Part shown: piece after piece, positions 21,519 to 32,881 of the stretch
Layout: the number at the start of each line of letters is the position of its first letter
How positions within the stretch are numbered: position 1 is the stretch's first letter
From: Antedon mediterranea
Taxonomy: Eukaryota; Echinodermata; Crinoidea; Comatulida; Antedonidae
Reading direction: 5' to 3'
NCBI RefSeq assembly: GCF_964355755.1
Contig: NC_092670.1
Location: 3,313,001-3,377,000 of the forward strand
Length of the DNA stretch: 64,000 bases
Program-made: the position numbers and the translations under genes
The notes under the pieces: generated by a model
Told to the model about the DNA's origin: nothing
Database searches by the model: none
What the model saw: only the letters and a program-made list of their open reading frames with translations

Positions 21519-22925
21519 GGTATCCTACAATTCAAGGAGTTTAATATATACAATAGGCCTAATTTAATTTCTTAATTTAATTACTTAGTTATTAACTATT
21601 TTTAATGATATAATGTTTATTGTTCAAATCATTGTTCAAATCATTGTTTAAATCAATTTTAGTGGTTTTTATGTTTACTTTATGGTTTGTAATATTATGT
21701 TTCTTTATAAGAGATGTATGCGACGTTATTCTACAGAGAGGAAATAAAGGAAGGAAGTAATTGAGCATAATAAACCATACCTAGCTGATTAAGGAAATAC
21801 CCAGCTTCCTCTACCTATTTTTTTTAAGAGTGAAAAAAGAAAAGAATGAAAAAGAAAGATTTTGGGGGTGGTGTTTGATAGAGGGCGAGTCGGGGTTCTC
21901 GAGCCCACTAATAGAAAAAAAAAACTTTAGTAATACACAAGGGTAAAGTATAGTGGGAGGAATTGAGGTCAGCCTTACAAAATTAAAAATGATTATTGTA
22001 ATGAAAATTCTTTTCGGCATATCAATCTGTGTTCAGTCAGCCGGCTCCAACCATGATTGGGACTGAGGTGGATGGAGATGTAGGTTTTAAAAAAAACATT
22101 GTACACAAAACGTTCTAGTGTTAGAGTACCATTTCCAGGCATCTAGATATTCCTTTAAATTTACACACTTTTTAGCACTGATAGACCAGGGTGTGAAAGT
22201 GCTGCCTTTTTTTTTGGATGTTAATTAGGTCAATGTGTCTGTATAACATCCAAATTGTCAGTATGCGTACAGCGAAGCTTCTGTGTGCACAATTATCATA
22301 GTACGTGCAATGGTAAAGAGTGTACAGGTGACAGTTTGTCTTTAGTGTCAGGGGAAAAATGTATCAATGATTATTAGATTTATTGCAACAAATGCTATAC
22401 AGTAGAATACACCTTCAAATCTTTTTATTATACACCTATACTGCCATCAAGTCTTTTATAACGTTATTTTCAACAGCGCCACCAATGATTTGAAATGTAT
22501 AGTAACTTTGATAATATGATGTATGTTCTAGTTGTGTTCTCTTTCAATGTTTGTTTATCTGTTATGTATTTTACACCCATTTTACATCTTTCTATGCATT
22601 GATAAATAAATGTCATTAAATCGTTATAGAACGATCGTTTGTATCACGCATGCATAGAAATGATGAAATATGTGTATAATTAGAAACACTGTTAAGTTAG
22701 TTGTTGCAGCAAGTTACACGGAGGCAAAAGGGGGTCACTATAAGGGTGATAGACAGCCATTTAACGAATAGCAAGTTTAGCTATAAAATGCAGTAAATAT
22801 ATATGAATAAGGGAAGCTAAATATCCTGCCAAAGAAGTGAGTTTAATTATAGTTATTAGAGATTTAAGTGTGATTTTATTCTGAGTATACTGTGATCAAC
22901 GCTCTGTTAGTGCGTTGGCGTGTAG
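21519..22925. other. no gene supported
   Basis: A/T-rich sequence with short direct repeats (CAAATCATTGTT, three times near 21630). No domain or splice-consistent exon was recognised. Confidence 0.35.
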
Positions 22926-22929
22926 ACAT

Positions 22930-23000
22930 AATAATAATAATAAATGAAAACTTATATAGCGCCGGTATCCTCCACCCATGTGGCGCTCATGGCGCTTTGT
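22930..23000 (-). repeat. SINE/LINE tail (GCGCTATATAAG...(ATT)n)
   Basis: On the minus strand GGCGCTATATAAGTTTTCAT is followed by (TTA)n. GCGCTATATAA plus an (ATT)n tail is a recurring retroposon 3' end; another lies at 46990-47095. Confidence 0.5.
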
Positions 23001-23574
23001 GCATTAACAACGTGCGAGAACATCAGCGAATAGCGACGTCTTTAGGTTGGTCTTGAAACTGTTTATGCGGTATTGCGTCGTGTATGTATATGTAGGTCAA
23101 TTGTTTGATCGACGCTGAGGGCGTTAATAGTTTGTTCGCACGATTATTCGCCAGTATTGAGGTCGTATGTTAAGTTTGTTATTATTGTTGTCATCACAGA
23201 TCTTAGAAAATTATTTGTTGTTATGAATACATTTGGATGCGTTATTTCTGTTTATTTACAGATTGAATAAATACACAAGCTTATGAAAGCTTTTTTATAC
23301 AATTAGCAGGAGTTGTTGTTTTCTTCTGTACTGAGTTTCCCCGACGCACCAGTCATAAATCGCATAATAGACCTAAAAGTTGATAGCAAACCAAGAATTC
23401 AAGCACATCTGTTAAATTATGATGAAATATATTAGATATAAAAGAAGAATTAATGACAATTAAAAAAATAAACACTGTAAATATACGTGATTTTGTGTAA
23501 CTTTTCATATGATAGCAAGTGGTCTCAATATTTAAATAATATATCTTGTAAATAAATTATACAATCGATATAAT

Positions 23575-23815
23575 ATATATATAATCGTTTTCTCATCTCA
23601 TCTTCAAAGAAATGTTTTTAAAACCGCTTCGAAATAAAGCACAATAAGTATCAAAATTGTATTTTGGTTGTTGCAAAATTCAATACAAATTTTTTTTTGG
23701 GTGGCCGCTTAGTGGAGGTAATTTAAAATACCTTACAAAAAATCTAATTTTTAGTAAAAATAAGTGGCCGTGGCCGTGGCAGTTTTTATTTTGTTCAAGT
23801 TCAACTGTATTTAAT
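23575..23815 (-). repeat. mariner-like MITE fragment, relative of 50337-50813
   Basis: GTGGCCGCTTAGTGGAGGT and GTTCAACTGTATTTA resemble parts of the element at 50337-50813. The segment near 23590 (CTTCAAAGAAATGTTTTTAA) is an inverted relative of 50605-50640. Confidence 0.45.
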
Positions 23816-25160
23816 TAATATTTAATAATTAATTTTTTATAAGTGTAAAACTATCAATTAATTTCTTGCATACAATTTACTGTATTTTTTAGTTATATAA
23901 ACCGTGATAAAACATACGCAAAATGTATTCATTTTTTCACTTTTATTTACAAAAATATAACTTTGTTATCCTTATTTATTTATAGCCAATCAAATTTACA
24001 AATATACAAAAAAAAAACATTAAATTAACAAAAAGTAAATACAAAAATAAGACTTGAGATAGGAAAGTAACCTGGGTTACATAATAAACAAAATCAAATA
24101 TGTAAAATACAAATATATATATATTTTAACATGTAGAGCAGTTGAGTGTACTTTGGTTCCATAAACTATGACCCAAGATAAACATATACTGACAAGATGG
24201 TAAATCTTGATGCATAAATCTACAATATAAATAGGAAGGCAACCAATATATATTTGTTTTTATATTATGAATAAAACATTTAAACACACCTACTGTTCTA
24301 AAGTAAACTTTTATTCAATTTATTCGTCACTTCCACCTTGAATCAAATGTCAAAATAAGGCTCCAGTTTAAGAATGTGGTGCTCGGATTTTTACAGCTAA
24401 GCACAACAAATGGCGCACTCTACTGGTTGGTTTTCAATTACAAAAAATGCTGAATGTGCATTAGTAGTCATGTGACGTCATTTATATAATAGTATTTACT
24501 ATTTAAACAATAATCTAAAATTTATTTAATCATGTGAAACTTTCAACCAATCAGTAGAGTGTAAATGTTTGATTCATAATGTAATCTCTAATACGCAATT
24601 TGCCTTATAACTTTATACCAATGGTTCAGCAATGTTCTCTAACAAATTACTCCTATACAAATGGTTGAACCAATTCTCCAAAATACCACCCCCCACCCCC
24701 CCTCCAATGGTGGGGAATTATATTTCAACTGGCTATCGTTATAAAAAAAAAACAGAGCCAACTTCCCTTATAAACAACTTTATACAAATAAGTGGACAGA
24801 TCCCGCCATAAGATAATTCAATACTGAAGTTGACAGCATATTCACAAAACCACCAAAATTATTCTATTCAAATGGTTGAGCAGATTTAGCTTCTATTATG
24901 GAATGGTTTATCAAAATCCTATAAAATCCTCCGAGTGTTATGCCTACTATTATTATTATTGTATATCAAGAAGGTCTAACATAAATTACTTATGTCTTGC
25001 AGAAGGATTAGAACATAACGTAAGATCTAACTTGGGTCACTGAGGTGGGACCCCTACATTTAACACATTCAGACTGGTGGTGGTACTATAGCATCCTACG
25101 GACCCTAACACACATGCCTAACAAAGTAAAGTCCTATTTCTATCCTAGTGTAACACTAGG
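23816..25160. other. no gene supported
   Basis: A/T-rich DNA. A C-rich run (CCACCCCCCACCCCCCC) lies near 24690. No exon or known repeat was identified. Confidence 0.35.
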
Positions 25161-25164
25161 ATAA

Positions 25165-26088
25165 CGTATCTCAACGTATCGGTTTCTATTCTTGTCAGTC
25201 TTTTTCTAGCCTAGAATAATGGCTTGAAACGTATCTCTTATTTTCTATTTTAGGGAACACCCTAAAATATCGATTTTCAATGAATCCTTGATAGCAAAGC
25301 CTGTACTAATTCATGTATTTCACTAGCGTGATAACAGAGTACGACACTTAGCTTCGTTATCTTTGTTTTTTAGTAGTTCCATTGATGAATTCTAGGAACG
25401 TATCGGTTTCTATCCTAGTCAGTCTTTTTCTAGCCTAGAATAACGGCTTGAAACGTATCTCTTAATTTCTATTTTAGGGAACACCATAAAATATCGATTT
25501 TCAACGAATCCTTGATAGCAAAGCCTGTACTAATTCATGTATTTCACTAGCGTGATAACAGAGTACGACACTTAATAGCTTTATTATCTTTGTTTCTTAG
25601 TAGTTCAACTGGGGAATTCTAAGAACGTATCGGTTTCTATTCTAGTTAGTCTTTTTCTAGCCTAGAATAACGGCTTGAAACGTATCTCTTAATTTCTATT
25701 TTAGGGAACACCCTAGAATAGCGGCTTGAAACGTATCACTTAATTTCTATTTTAGAGAACACCCTAAAATATCGATTTTCAACGAATCCTTGATGGCAAA
25801 GCCTGTACTAATTCATGTATTTCACTAGCCTGATAACAGAGTACGACACTTAGCTTCGTTATCTTTGTTTTTTAGTAGTTCCATTGATGAATTCTAGGAA
25901 CGTATCGGTTTCTATCCTAGTCAGTCTTTTTCTAGCCTAGAATAACGGCTTGAAACGTATCTCTTAATTTCTATTTTAGGGAACACCATAAAATATCGAT
26001 TTTCAACGAATCACTGATAGCAAAGCCTGTACTAATTCATGTATTTCACTAGCGTGATAACAGAGTACGACACTTAGCTTCATTATCT
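25165..26088 (+). repeat. tandem array, about 230 bp units, four copies
   Basis: Units begin AACGTATCGGTTTCTAT and continue through CTAGCCTAGAATAA, GGGAACACC(C/A)TAAAATATCG and GATAACAGAGTACGACACTT. Starts fall near 25172, 25396, 25625 and 25899. The third unit has an internal partial duplication of the CTAGAATA..CGGCTTGAAACGTATC segment. Confidence 0.9.
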
Positions 26089-27043
26089 TATCTTATTAAT
26101 TAGTTTGAGGTTTAGTGATTTTCTAATATAAATTTTAAGTCATTGTTATTGTAGTGCCATGCGTGATACATATTAGGAAAAGAGTACAATGGAAGTGCAG
26201 AATAGCTCAAAATAAGCAAATTTAAGGTCATAGCCACTGGATAAAAATATCAAGCAAATGAATAAGAAAGATATAGTAGTCCGGGTTAAAAGAACAATTC
26301 AGGTTACATATAATAGAATAAATACAGCATGAGATTATATTATAATATAAGCTGCAACCAGAATGTTTAGAAAGTGGGGGAAAGATAGCTAGGACTATTA
26401 AATTAAGACTATTAATGCTCAAAGCTCAAATTAAGTTAAATACAATTCATGAGAATGTACTTAACTCTGCCAAGCCATACTTAAATGTAACTTTAAGAAA
26501 GTTTGTGATAGATTTTAGTAAGGCTCAGTTGGTAACAAATGGTTGCTCAATATTTCAGGGATTTTAGCACCGTGACTGCAGTGATATATTAGTGGTTGCT
26601 CTACGGTTTTATTTAGCCTAAACATTATTTATAGGTCTTTTTTTTTTTTTTTTTTTTATTTGGTATAACACTCAAAATGCAACAAAAGTTGAAAATCTTA
26701 TGAGTTTACAAAAGGTGCAACAAAAAAAAGATATAAAACTAATAGGCCTATACTAAAATTGACATAAAAACAAAACCAATTAAAACATCATACAAAAATA
26801 TAATATGCACAAATTTTAAATTAATGATTATTAAGATAATATTTTTTCCACTCAGGAATTCTTCAGTTCGTTTCTTGTTGATGTACACACACAACAGTGT
26901 TAAAAGAAATGATGACAATCTGAGGTAGGTGTGTCTCATTAGAGTGCAATGTTGAATGAACTATACCCTAATAGGGGTTGATATGGTTATTTATGTTAGA
27001 ATTCTTGTAATATTTTCCACTCTTCGGGGATTGAGGGGCTATC
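26089..27043. other. intron/intergenic DNA, poly-T tract
   Basis: A run of about 20 T at 26637-26658 may be the tail of a minus-strand retroposon. No gene is recognised. Confidence 0.35.
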
Positions 27044-27051
27044 CAGGTAAG

Positions 27052-27239
27052 CAGTGGCATAATGCAGAGGGCTGAGGCCCCTGGTTTAGGAAACCTAAGT
27101 GGTCCTCGGCCAACTTCCAATGCTGGAGGCCTTGGACGTTTTAAGCCTTTTTGGCATATTTTAATGCCCATTTTTCCTCTGGGCCCCATAAGCTCCAGTG
27201 ACCCTGGGTTTACCCAGTGAGCACTCATAGCCGCCACTG
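27052..27239. mobile_element. 188 bp hAT-type MITE, 8-bp TSD
   Basis: Starts CAGTGGCATAATG and ends CATAGCCGCCACTG. CAGTGGC is a common hAT terminus. The 8-bp direct repeat CAGGTAAG flanks it at 27044-27051 and 27240-27247. The internal minus-strand ORF is incidental. Confidence 0.85.
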
Positions 27240-27699
27240 CAGGTAAGCTGTACTCACAGACTACCAACACCACAGTTGGTTTGTGTAGTCTAACTTGGGT
27301 CATTGAAGGAATGGAAATAAATTATCTAAAATCATCAATGCATTAACTTCAATAATCATTTTCTTTTCATCAAGTCTCTTAATGAATTCATTCATCTTGT
27401 TTCCCACTCTTGAACTTGCTGATTACCAGTTTCATCTTGTTTAAATTTCTTTGGGAATGTTCGTCACACCTTTTAGATACTGTTAACAATTCATTGAAGT
27501 CCAGGGGCTGATAATTCTACAACAAAGTAAAGACAAATTGCTATGTTTTTGTTTTTTGTTTTATATATATAAATTTATGATAAATTTGAAAAATATAAGA
27601 AATGGAAAAAAGTTTTTTTTTATTAAAATACTCAAACAATAACTTAATTTTTTAATTCAATAATTAAATTTTGCCATAAAATTTACTGCTGGCCTAGGT

Positions 27700-27900
27700 A
27701 TCTGTGCGCTCGCATCGCGTGGCTAGCTTATAGGAATGCCTGGAGACGGCGTATAATCTAAGACCACAGCATTGACTTCATATTGCAATGGTCTTAAATC
27801 TAAGACCATCGTTGCCAAGGGTTTCATGGGGTCTTAAGCCTATTCTAAGAGTAGGCTTAAGACCTTTATTGCAATCCACCCCTGATATTTTCGCCCATGA
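27700..27900. repeat. GGTCTTAA-rich repeat
   Basis: Alternating inverted and direct copies of AATCTAAGACCA / GGTCTTAA and ATTGCAATGGTCTTAA surround a short hairpin (TAAGCCTATTCTAAGAGTAGGCTTA, centre near 27848). It is probably a small inverted-repeat element with unresolved ends. Confidence 0.45.
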
Positions 27901-28171
27901 GTTAGATGTATCTGTATATACCATACTGTAAACAGTCTATAAAATGCCTCAATACAATCAAATAAGAACTGTAACTCACAATTAATAAATATTAATGTGA
28001 ACTAGGAATTACAATTCTGCAATAAAAGTCTAAATAAGTGGAAGGGCTCCTCCCCCAACTCAGAAATTTCTAATTTATGTGTTGGAAATTGTGTTTGTAA
28101 TTGTGTAATAAAAATTATTGCATAATTTGAGTAGAAAATTGACACCACTACCCTATTGACTATAAACATAC

Positions 28172-28216
28172 TTTCTGCATTGCTTGATGGTCCAGCTTTA
28201 CTTCTTGATCGTTTAC
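28172..28216 (-). CDS. 45-nt linker exon copy 5
   Basis: A 45-nt phase 1-1 exon encoding KRSRSKAGPSSNAE, with acceptor tttttag and donor GTATGT. It lies downstream of the second tandem-DED exon and accepts its phase-1 donor (G|GT gives Gly). It supports transcription continuing past 28.8 kb toward another module. Confidence 0.62.
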
Positions 28217-28876
28217 CTAAAAAGAAAGTATTTTAGGACAGTAATTACAATATCCATGTTGATGAATAGTACGAACTATACAACATTTTTTTTAAACTTC
28301 TAAGAGACATTTTGAATTAATCAACAACATAAAATTTTAAGATGTAGTTTGGTTCTTTAACTTTAAAGAACCAAACTCCCGACCAAACTGTAATACAAGT
28401 TGCAAAATGGCATTGAAATCATTCACTAAAGTACCACATCAGAACATAAATCAAACTACAGTTATATCATTGTTATTAAATTATGAAATAGGTGTATACT
28501 TAATTACAAATTAATCTAAATATACTAAATTGAAGAAGTAAATGTTAGGCTACACATTATTTAAGCCAAAGACACTATGGGTTGCAACCATGTTCAATGG
28601 TGTCATTGAAAAAATTAGGTGTATCAATGTGTTATCTCATACTGTAGTAGTTGTGAGGTGTGTTTTGTATATTAAGTTCACATACATTTTACATTATAAA
28701 GTACAAATAAGTAAAATTTGTGTTATTTGTTTGTGCGTCATTGAATTTGAATATATATACGAATGCATTGGAACATAAAAAAAATAATTGTTTAGTATTT
28801 AAAAACATCACAGATCTTCTCATTGTATGATGTAAATTCCACAGCTATATAGATTATGTTAAGATTTGCGCAATAC

Positions 28877-29401
28877 CTTTTAGAACTTGGACAGGCCTTA
28901 TAAGTTGTAGGAGCTTTATGCTGTCAATAAATGGTTGCATATCTTCCTCACAAATTTTGTTTTTTTCCTCAAGGTCCATAATCAAATGCCATTTATCCTC
29001 ATAATTCTGTTTTGCTTCATTAAAATGTGTATTCATTTTCTGCATATCTTTATTGGTTAGACTATCTCCAAACTCTACCAACATCAGTCTGTGTGGAGTC
29101 AACTTTGAAATTACAATATCCCTAACATTTGGGAAGGCTCCGATTTTCTCTTTAATTTTTCTTGCCAATCCAAATTGTTCTGTTACTTTTATGGTTTCAT
29201 AAAACAAAGTTAAGTCATGGCTTGTTAGATGTTCTCTGTCCATTAAGGAATTTAGTAGCTCAGTTGTGTTAGATGCTTCATCTAACACACCAGTTGGCAG
29301 GAGATCTTTATACAAAAGTTTCAGTTTATTGAGCAAAGAACGATGATCATACCACTCTGAACAGTTTACTTTAATAAGTTCAAAGTTAGGATCAGGAATG
29401 T
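28877..29401 (-). CDS. second tandem death-effector-like exon
   Basis: A 525-nt exon, phase 1-1, with acceptor tattttcatag and donor AAAAG|GTATTG. The first half (residues about 15-85) has LLNKLKLLYKDLL, TTELLNSLMDREHLTSHDLT and LFYETIKVTEQFG: the DED helix pattern of L..L...LY, an acidic/basic turn and a final helix pair. The second half has LTPHRLMLVEFGDSL, then YEDKWHLIMDLEEKNKICEE and a closing helix, like a second DED. If the donor is not used, a stop follows nine codons later. It is homologous in layout to the exons at 5762 and 53987, so the module was duplicated within the locus. Confidence 0.72.
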
Positions 29402-29855
29402 CTATGAAAATAAAAAAAACATATATTTAAAATACTATTACAGGCTAAGAATAAGTATAAAAATTAATATTATGATCAAACAAAAATTTTCTAAAACTTT
29501 TGTCAGAATTTAAAACTATGGTAATGGTAACTTTATAGGAATAGAGTGTAATACATGTTGCAATGATATAATCTTAAATTTATACAATGAAACTGCTAAT
29601 GAAATATTGCAGTCATCAATAAAGCTTTCAAATATTGTTGAATATTAAATTCCACTAGACATTGCAGTAGTATAAGTTTAAAAACTAAACTAAAAATGAA
29701 TACTATCTGCAAATTCTATGCCTAAATTATGTGTTTGTCGGAAATTGTATTAGCTTAAATTGTAGGAAATCAAATTCAGTTAAGAAGGTGACATCCTCAT
29801 TGCACAAATCAATTAGAATATTATTGGCACCCCAATCCTATTGAAATAAACATAC

Positions 29856-29900
29856 TTTCTGCATTGCTTGATGATCCAGCTTCACTTCTTGATTGTTTAC
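29856..29900 (-). CDS. 45-nt linker exon copy 4
   Basis: A 45-nt phase 1-1 exon encoding KQSRSEAGSSSNAE, with acceptor ctttttag and donor GTATGT. It lies 455 nt upstream (in transcription) of the second tandem-DED exon, to which it joins in frame (A|AC gives Asn). Confidence 0.65.
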
Positions 29901-30077
29901 CTAAAAAGAAAGTATTTTAGGACAGTAATTACAATATACATGTTGATGAATACTATTACTATATACATTTTTTACAATTAATAACATTTTTTAATGTTCT
30001 TGGAGTCAGGTTACAGCGATTCGATGTAGGCCTAATCTTGTCGATGTAATTTACAAGAATCCTGGTCACGGCACCAA

Positions 30078-30280
30078 TATAACATATGATATATTGTTAA
30101 TTCTATATGTTATGTTCCGGACTCCGACTATGAATATAAACACTTCAATACTTTGAATGGCTTTATTCTCACTGAACATTTATGACTACATGTGCTCAAT
30201 TTCATTATCTTTCTTAATCTCTCTATCTGCCGCCCTCGGACGTTATGTCTTATTGTGTATTGAAGGGTTACACTACTACA
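30078..30280 (-). mobile_element. possible solo LTR with primer-binding-like sequence
   Basis: Minus strand: it begins TGTAGTAGTGTAACCC, contains AATAAA, and is followed by TTGGTGCCGTGACCAGGA at 30077-30060, a tRNA-primer-like site of the kind that follows 5' LTRs. The partner LTR and coding regions are absent, and the CA terminus is not clear. Confidence 0.4.
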
Positions 30281-30507
30281 GATGAACTATCACTGAAATT
30301 ATATGCTATTGGTAATTATTATTAATTATTATTGTATTAAATAATGTTAGAAGTTGTACAAATTTGATTTAATTTAGATTATAATAAATGATGTTACCAC
30401 AATAACCAAGTGACTTTCTAACTTATGTTTGTTGGAAATTTGTTTGTAATTGATTGCCTAAATAAGTAGAATATTAAGATCCCCCACTCCATTGAAATAA
30501 AACATAC

Positions 30508-30545
30508 TTTCTGCATTGCTGGATGGTCCAGCTTTACTTGTTTAC
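30508..30545 (-). pseudogene. 38-nt damaged copy of linker exon (copy 3)
   Basis: It has the same acceptor and donor context as the 45-nt exons (ttatag acceptor, GTATGT donor) but 7 nt are deleted. Its 38-nt length would shift the frame if included. It is probably skipped or represents a dying exon copy. Confidence 0.6.
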
Positions 30546-30959
30546 CTATAACAATACAGTATAAATTACCATGTTTACTCTCTTTTTATATGGGCCTTAT
30601 TTGTAACATTTATATTTGTAAGAAACATTGTATAGTCAAAGTGAGAATACACAAGGTAATTATCCAGTTTTCGTTATTATTTATTAAGTAATAGACATAA
30701 TTTTAGTTACAAACACAAAAAAACTGTTATATTAATGAATCTCAATTTTGTGACAAGTTTTTGGTTTCAAATTATTTCCGTACATTTAAGACAAGAAACG
30801 ACCTGGTTTAATGTTTTTAAAGTTATATAATGCATTATTTTTACAAAACGTCAAAAATTGCAGGTCTAGTGTCTTTAACAGTAATCTTTATTTTTAATGA
30901 TTTACAGTATGGATAAAACTTATATCGTTAACCATTAATGCAATCAATGCTATAATAAA

Positions 30960-31620
30960 GGCCATATAGATGGCTGCAGTCGCGTGCTCATTAGTGTTTA
31001 CCGACCGACCGACCAACCTACCAACTGACTGAAATTACTGAACATGTTTAAAAATGTTGAATGTTTAAAAACATTTATATTTTTTTAATTTACACGTGCG
31101 TAGCCCGTCACTTTTGACGTGCTCGTATAACGTATTTTCGAGTGGAAAAGTAAGTCAAGAAAACAGAAATCGGGCAAAAAGAGTGCGCAATAACATTTAA
31201 CGCAAAAATCTGCGCACTCATGGCAATTTTGTAAACGCTTAGAATTGCCTGAAACGTACTCTTATTTCATCGAAAATAAATGTTTGAAAATTTTAAGCGC
31301 GCGTACGCATGCGTTACATGCGCTACACACATAATTGTATTGCCATATGATGATTTATGCCCTGAAATTTATGAGTACCAAATTTTATTTAATTGTGATT
31401 CATGGTTGTGAAGATATGATTACAAACGTGATTTCGTTAAATCGTGCGTACACCGCGTAATTTTTTATTGCGCATCGTGAAAACATAACCACATCGATTC
31501 CTGGCCATAAGGAATATACTGTGAAAAGATTTACACATCTTCTGTTTATAGTATTGTAGTGGTACTGTTTGTAGTCTCTTGATGCTAGCAGAGTATTAAG
31601 AGTTTATAAACGATATATTT
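30960..31620. other. no gene supported (intronic)
   Basis: Sequence of the intron between linker exon copies 3 and 2. It is relatively rich in CG dinucleotides around 31090-31500 but no exon is recognised. Confidence 0.3.
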
Positions 31621-32202
31621 AAAATGAGTTATGCATAAGAAAAGGCAACATACCCAAGCTTGAACTAAATTTAAAAGATATCTTTTCTTTTTAATGGTGA
31701 AATACATATTATAAAAAAAATAATCATTATTAAATTGAACATAACCACTGATAATGAATGAAGGATGTTAGTGTTGGTACACTGCTCATGAACTGATTTA
31801 TTACTAAATTGTTGATGTGATATGCAAGACATTGAGTTGCTCTTGTTGAAATTGATTCCTCTGATAGCAGAAGGTGATCAAACTTTTAAACTTGACATTT
31901 CTTAACCTAATACTGTACCCACAACCTTGTTGTTCACATTTACAGCATTTCCTATGCATTTATGGTTTGTCATTGGGCTGTAAGGGTTTTGGTAATATTC
32001 TGTAAAGATGGTAATACATTTTGACAGCAGGTGTACTTTGATACACTAACAGAACTTTCTAAATTATGTGTTTGTAGGAAATTGTATTACTGCAGTAGCA
32101 TAAATTATAGGAAATCCATTTCAGTTTTAAAAAGGTGATGTCCTCATCGGCCAAATCAATTAGAATATTGGCACCCCAACCCTATATTGAAATAAAACAT
32201 AC

Positions 32203-32247
32203 TTTCTGGATTGCTTGATGATCCAGCTTCACTTCTTGATCGTTTAC
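32203..32247 (-). CDS. 45-nt linker exon copy 2
   Basis: A duplicate of the 45-nt exon, encoding KRSRSEAGSSSNPE. It has acceptor tttttatag and donor GTATGT and lies only 96 nt from copy 1. That intron is very short, so either copy 1 or copy 2 may be used alone. Confidence 0.6.
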
Positions 32248-32342
32248 CTATAAAAAAATTGTGTTTGTAATTGTGTAATAAAAATTATTGCATAATTTGA
32301 GTAGAAAATTGACACCACTACCCTATTGACTATAAAACATAC

Positions 32343-32387
32343 TTTCTGCATTGCTTGATGGTCCGGCTTCACTTCTTGATCGTTTAC
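32343..32387 (-). CDS. 45-nt linker exon copy 1 (KRSRSEAGPSSNAE)
   Basis: A 45-nt phase 1-1 exon with acceptor ttaaaag, body encoding KRSRSEAGPSSNAE, and donor A|GTATGT. After the Cys-rich exon (ends in G) it reads G-KRSRS. The basic KRSRS start may be a nuclear-localisation-like or phosphorylatable linker. The left-flanking intron is nearly identical to that of the copy at 28172. Confidence 0.65.
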
Positions 32388-32577
32388 CTTTTAAAAGAAA
32401 GTATTTTAAAACAGTAATTACAATATCCATGTTGATGAATACTATTACTATATAACATTTTTTACAATTAACATAATTTTTTCCTGCAAAAAACCAAATT
32501 ACTATAGATGACCTATCAATGAAATTATTTGGATGACCAACAACACGATATGTGTTGGTCCTAGGTAATTACATTAG

Positions 32578-32881
32578 GAATGGAGCTGTGGCTTGGTGGT
32601 TATGATGCTTGGCTACCAATCTAAGGGTCTTGGGTTCAAGTCATATGTCAGGGTTTTTTTCTCATGACAATTTACAACTCCACTCCCAAAGACTTCATAA
32701 TAAGTCTTTGTCTATGTAGAGCATCTTGTGTATATGTTTGTCTTATATGTTCTAGTGCAGTATATGGAGAGCCATCTCGATAGTGCTTTGCACTCATGGC
32801 AATCCTCAGGGTGCTGCACCGCTGTGTTGTCATGTATTGTTGTGCCTGAAAATTGAATAAAATAAAATAAAAAATAAAATC
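32578..32881 (+). mobile_element. tRNA-derived SINE, about 300 bp
   Basis: The head has an A-box-like TGGCTTGGTGGTTATGATG and a B box GGGTTCAAGTC with tRNA-like spacing. The body includes GTGCTTTGCACTCATGGCAA and the tail is (AATAAA)n at 32860-32880. Plus-strand orientation, inside a ROCO intron (antisense to the gene). Confidence 0.75.

Larger units (their letters stand above)
28090..32340 (-). repeat. segmentally duplicated linker-exon block
   Basis: Intronic flanks are duplicated together with the 45-nt exons. AATTGTGTAATAAAAATTAT plus TTGACACCACTACCCTATTG occurs at 28095-28165 and 32265-32335. ATCAATTAGAATATT...TTGGCACCCCAA occurs at 29805-29835 and 32155-32182. The exon copies therefore arose by local DNA duplication including intron sequence. 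Confidence 0.8.

Noticed and set aside
26968-27303. 111-codon minus-strand ORF
   Set aside because: It is created by a hAT-type MITE with an 8-bp duplication; no domain is recognised.
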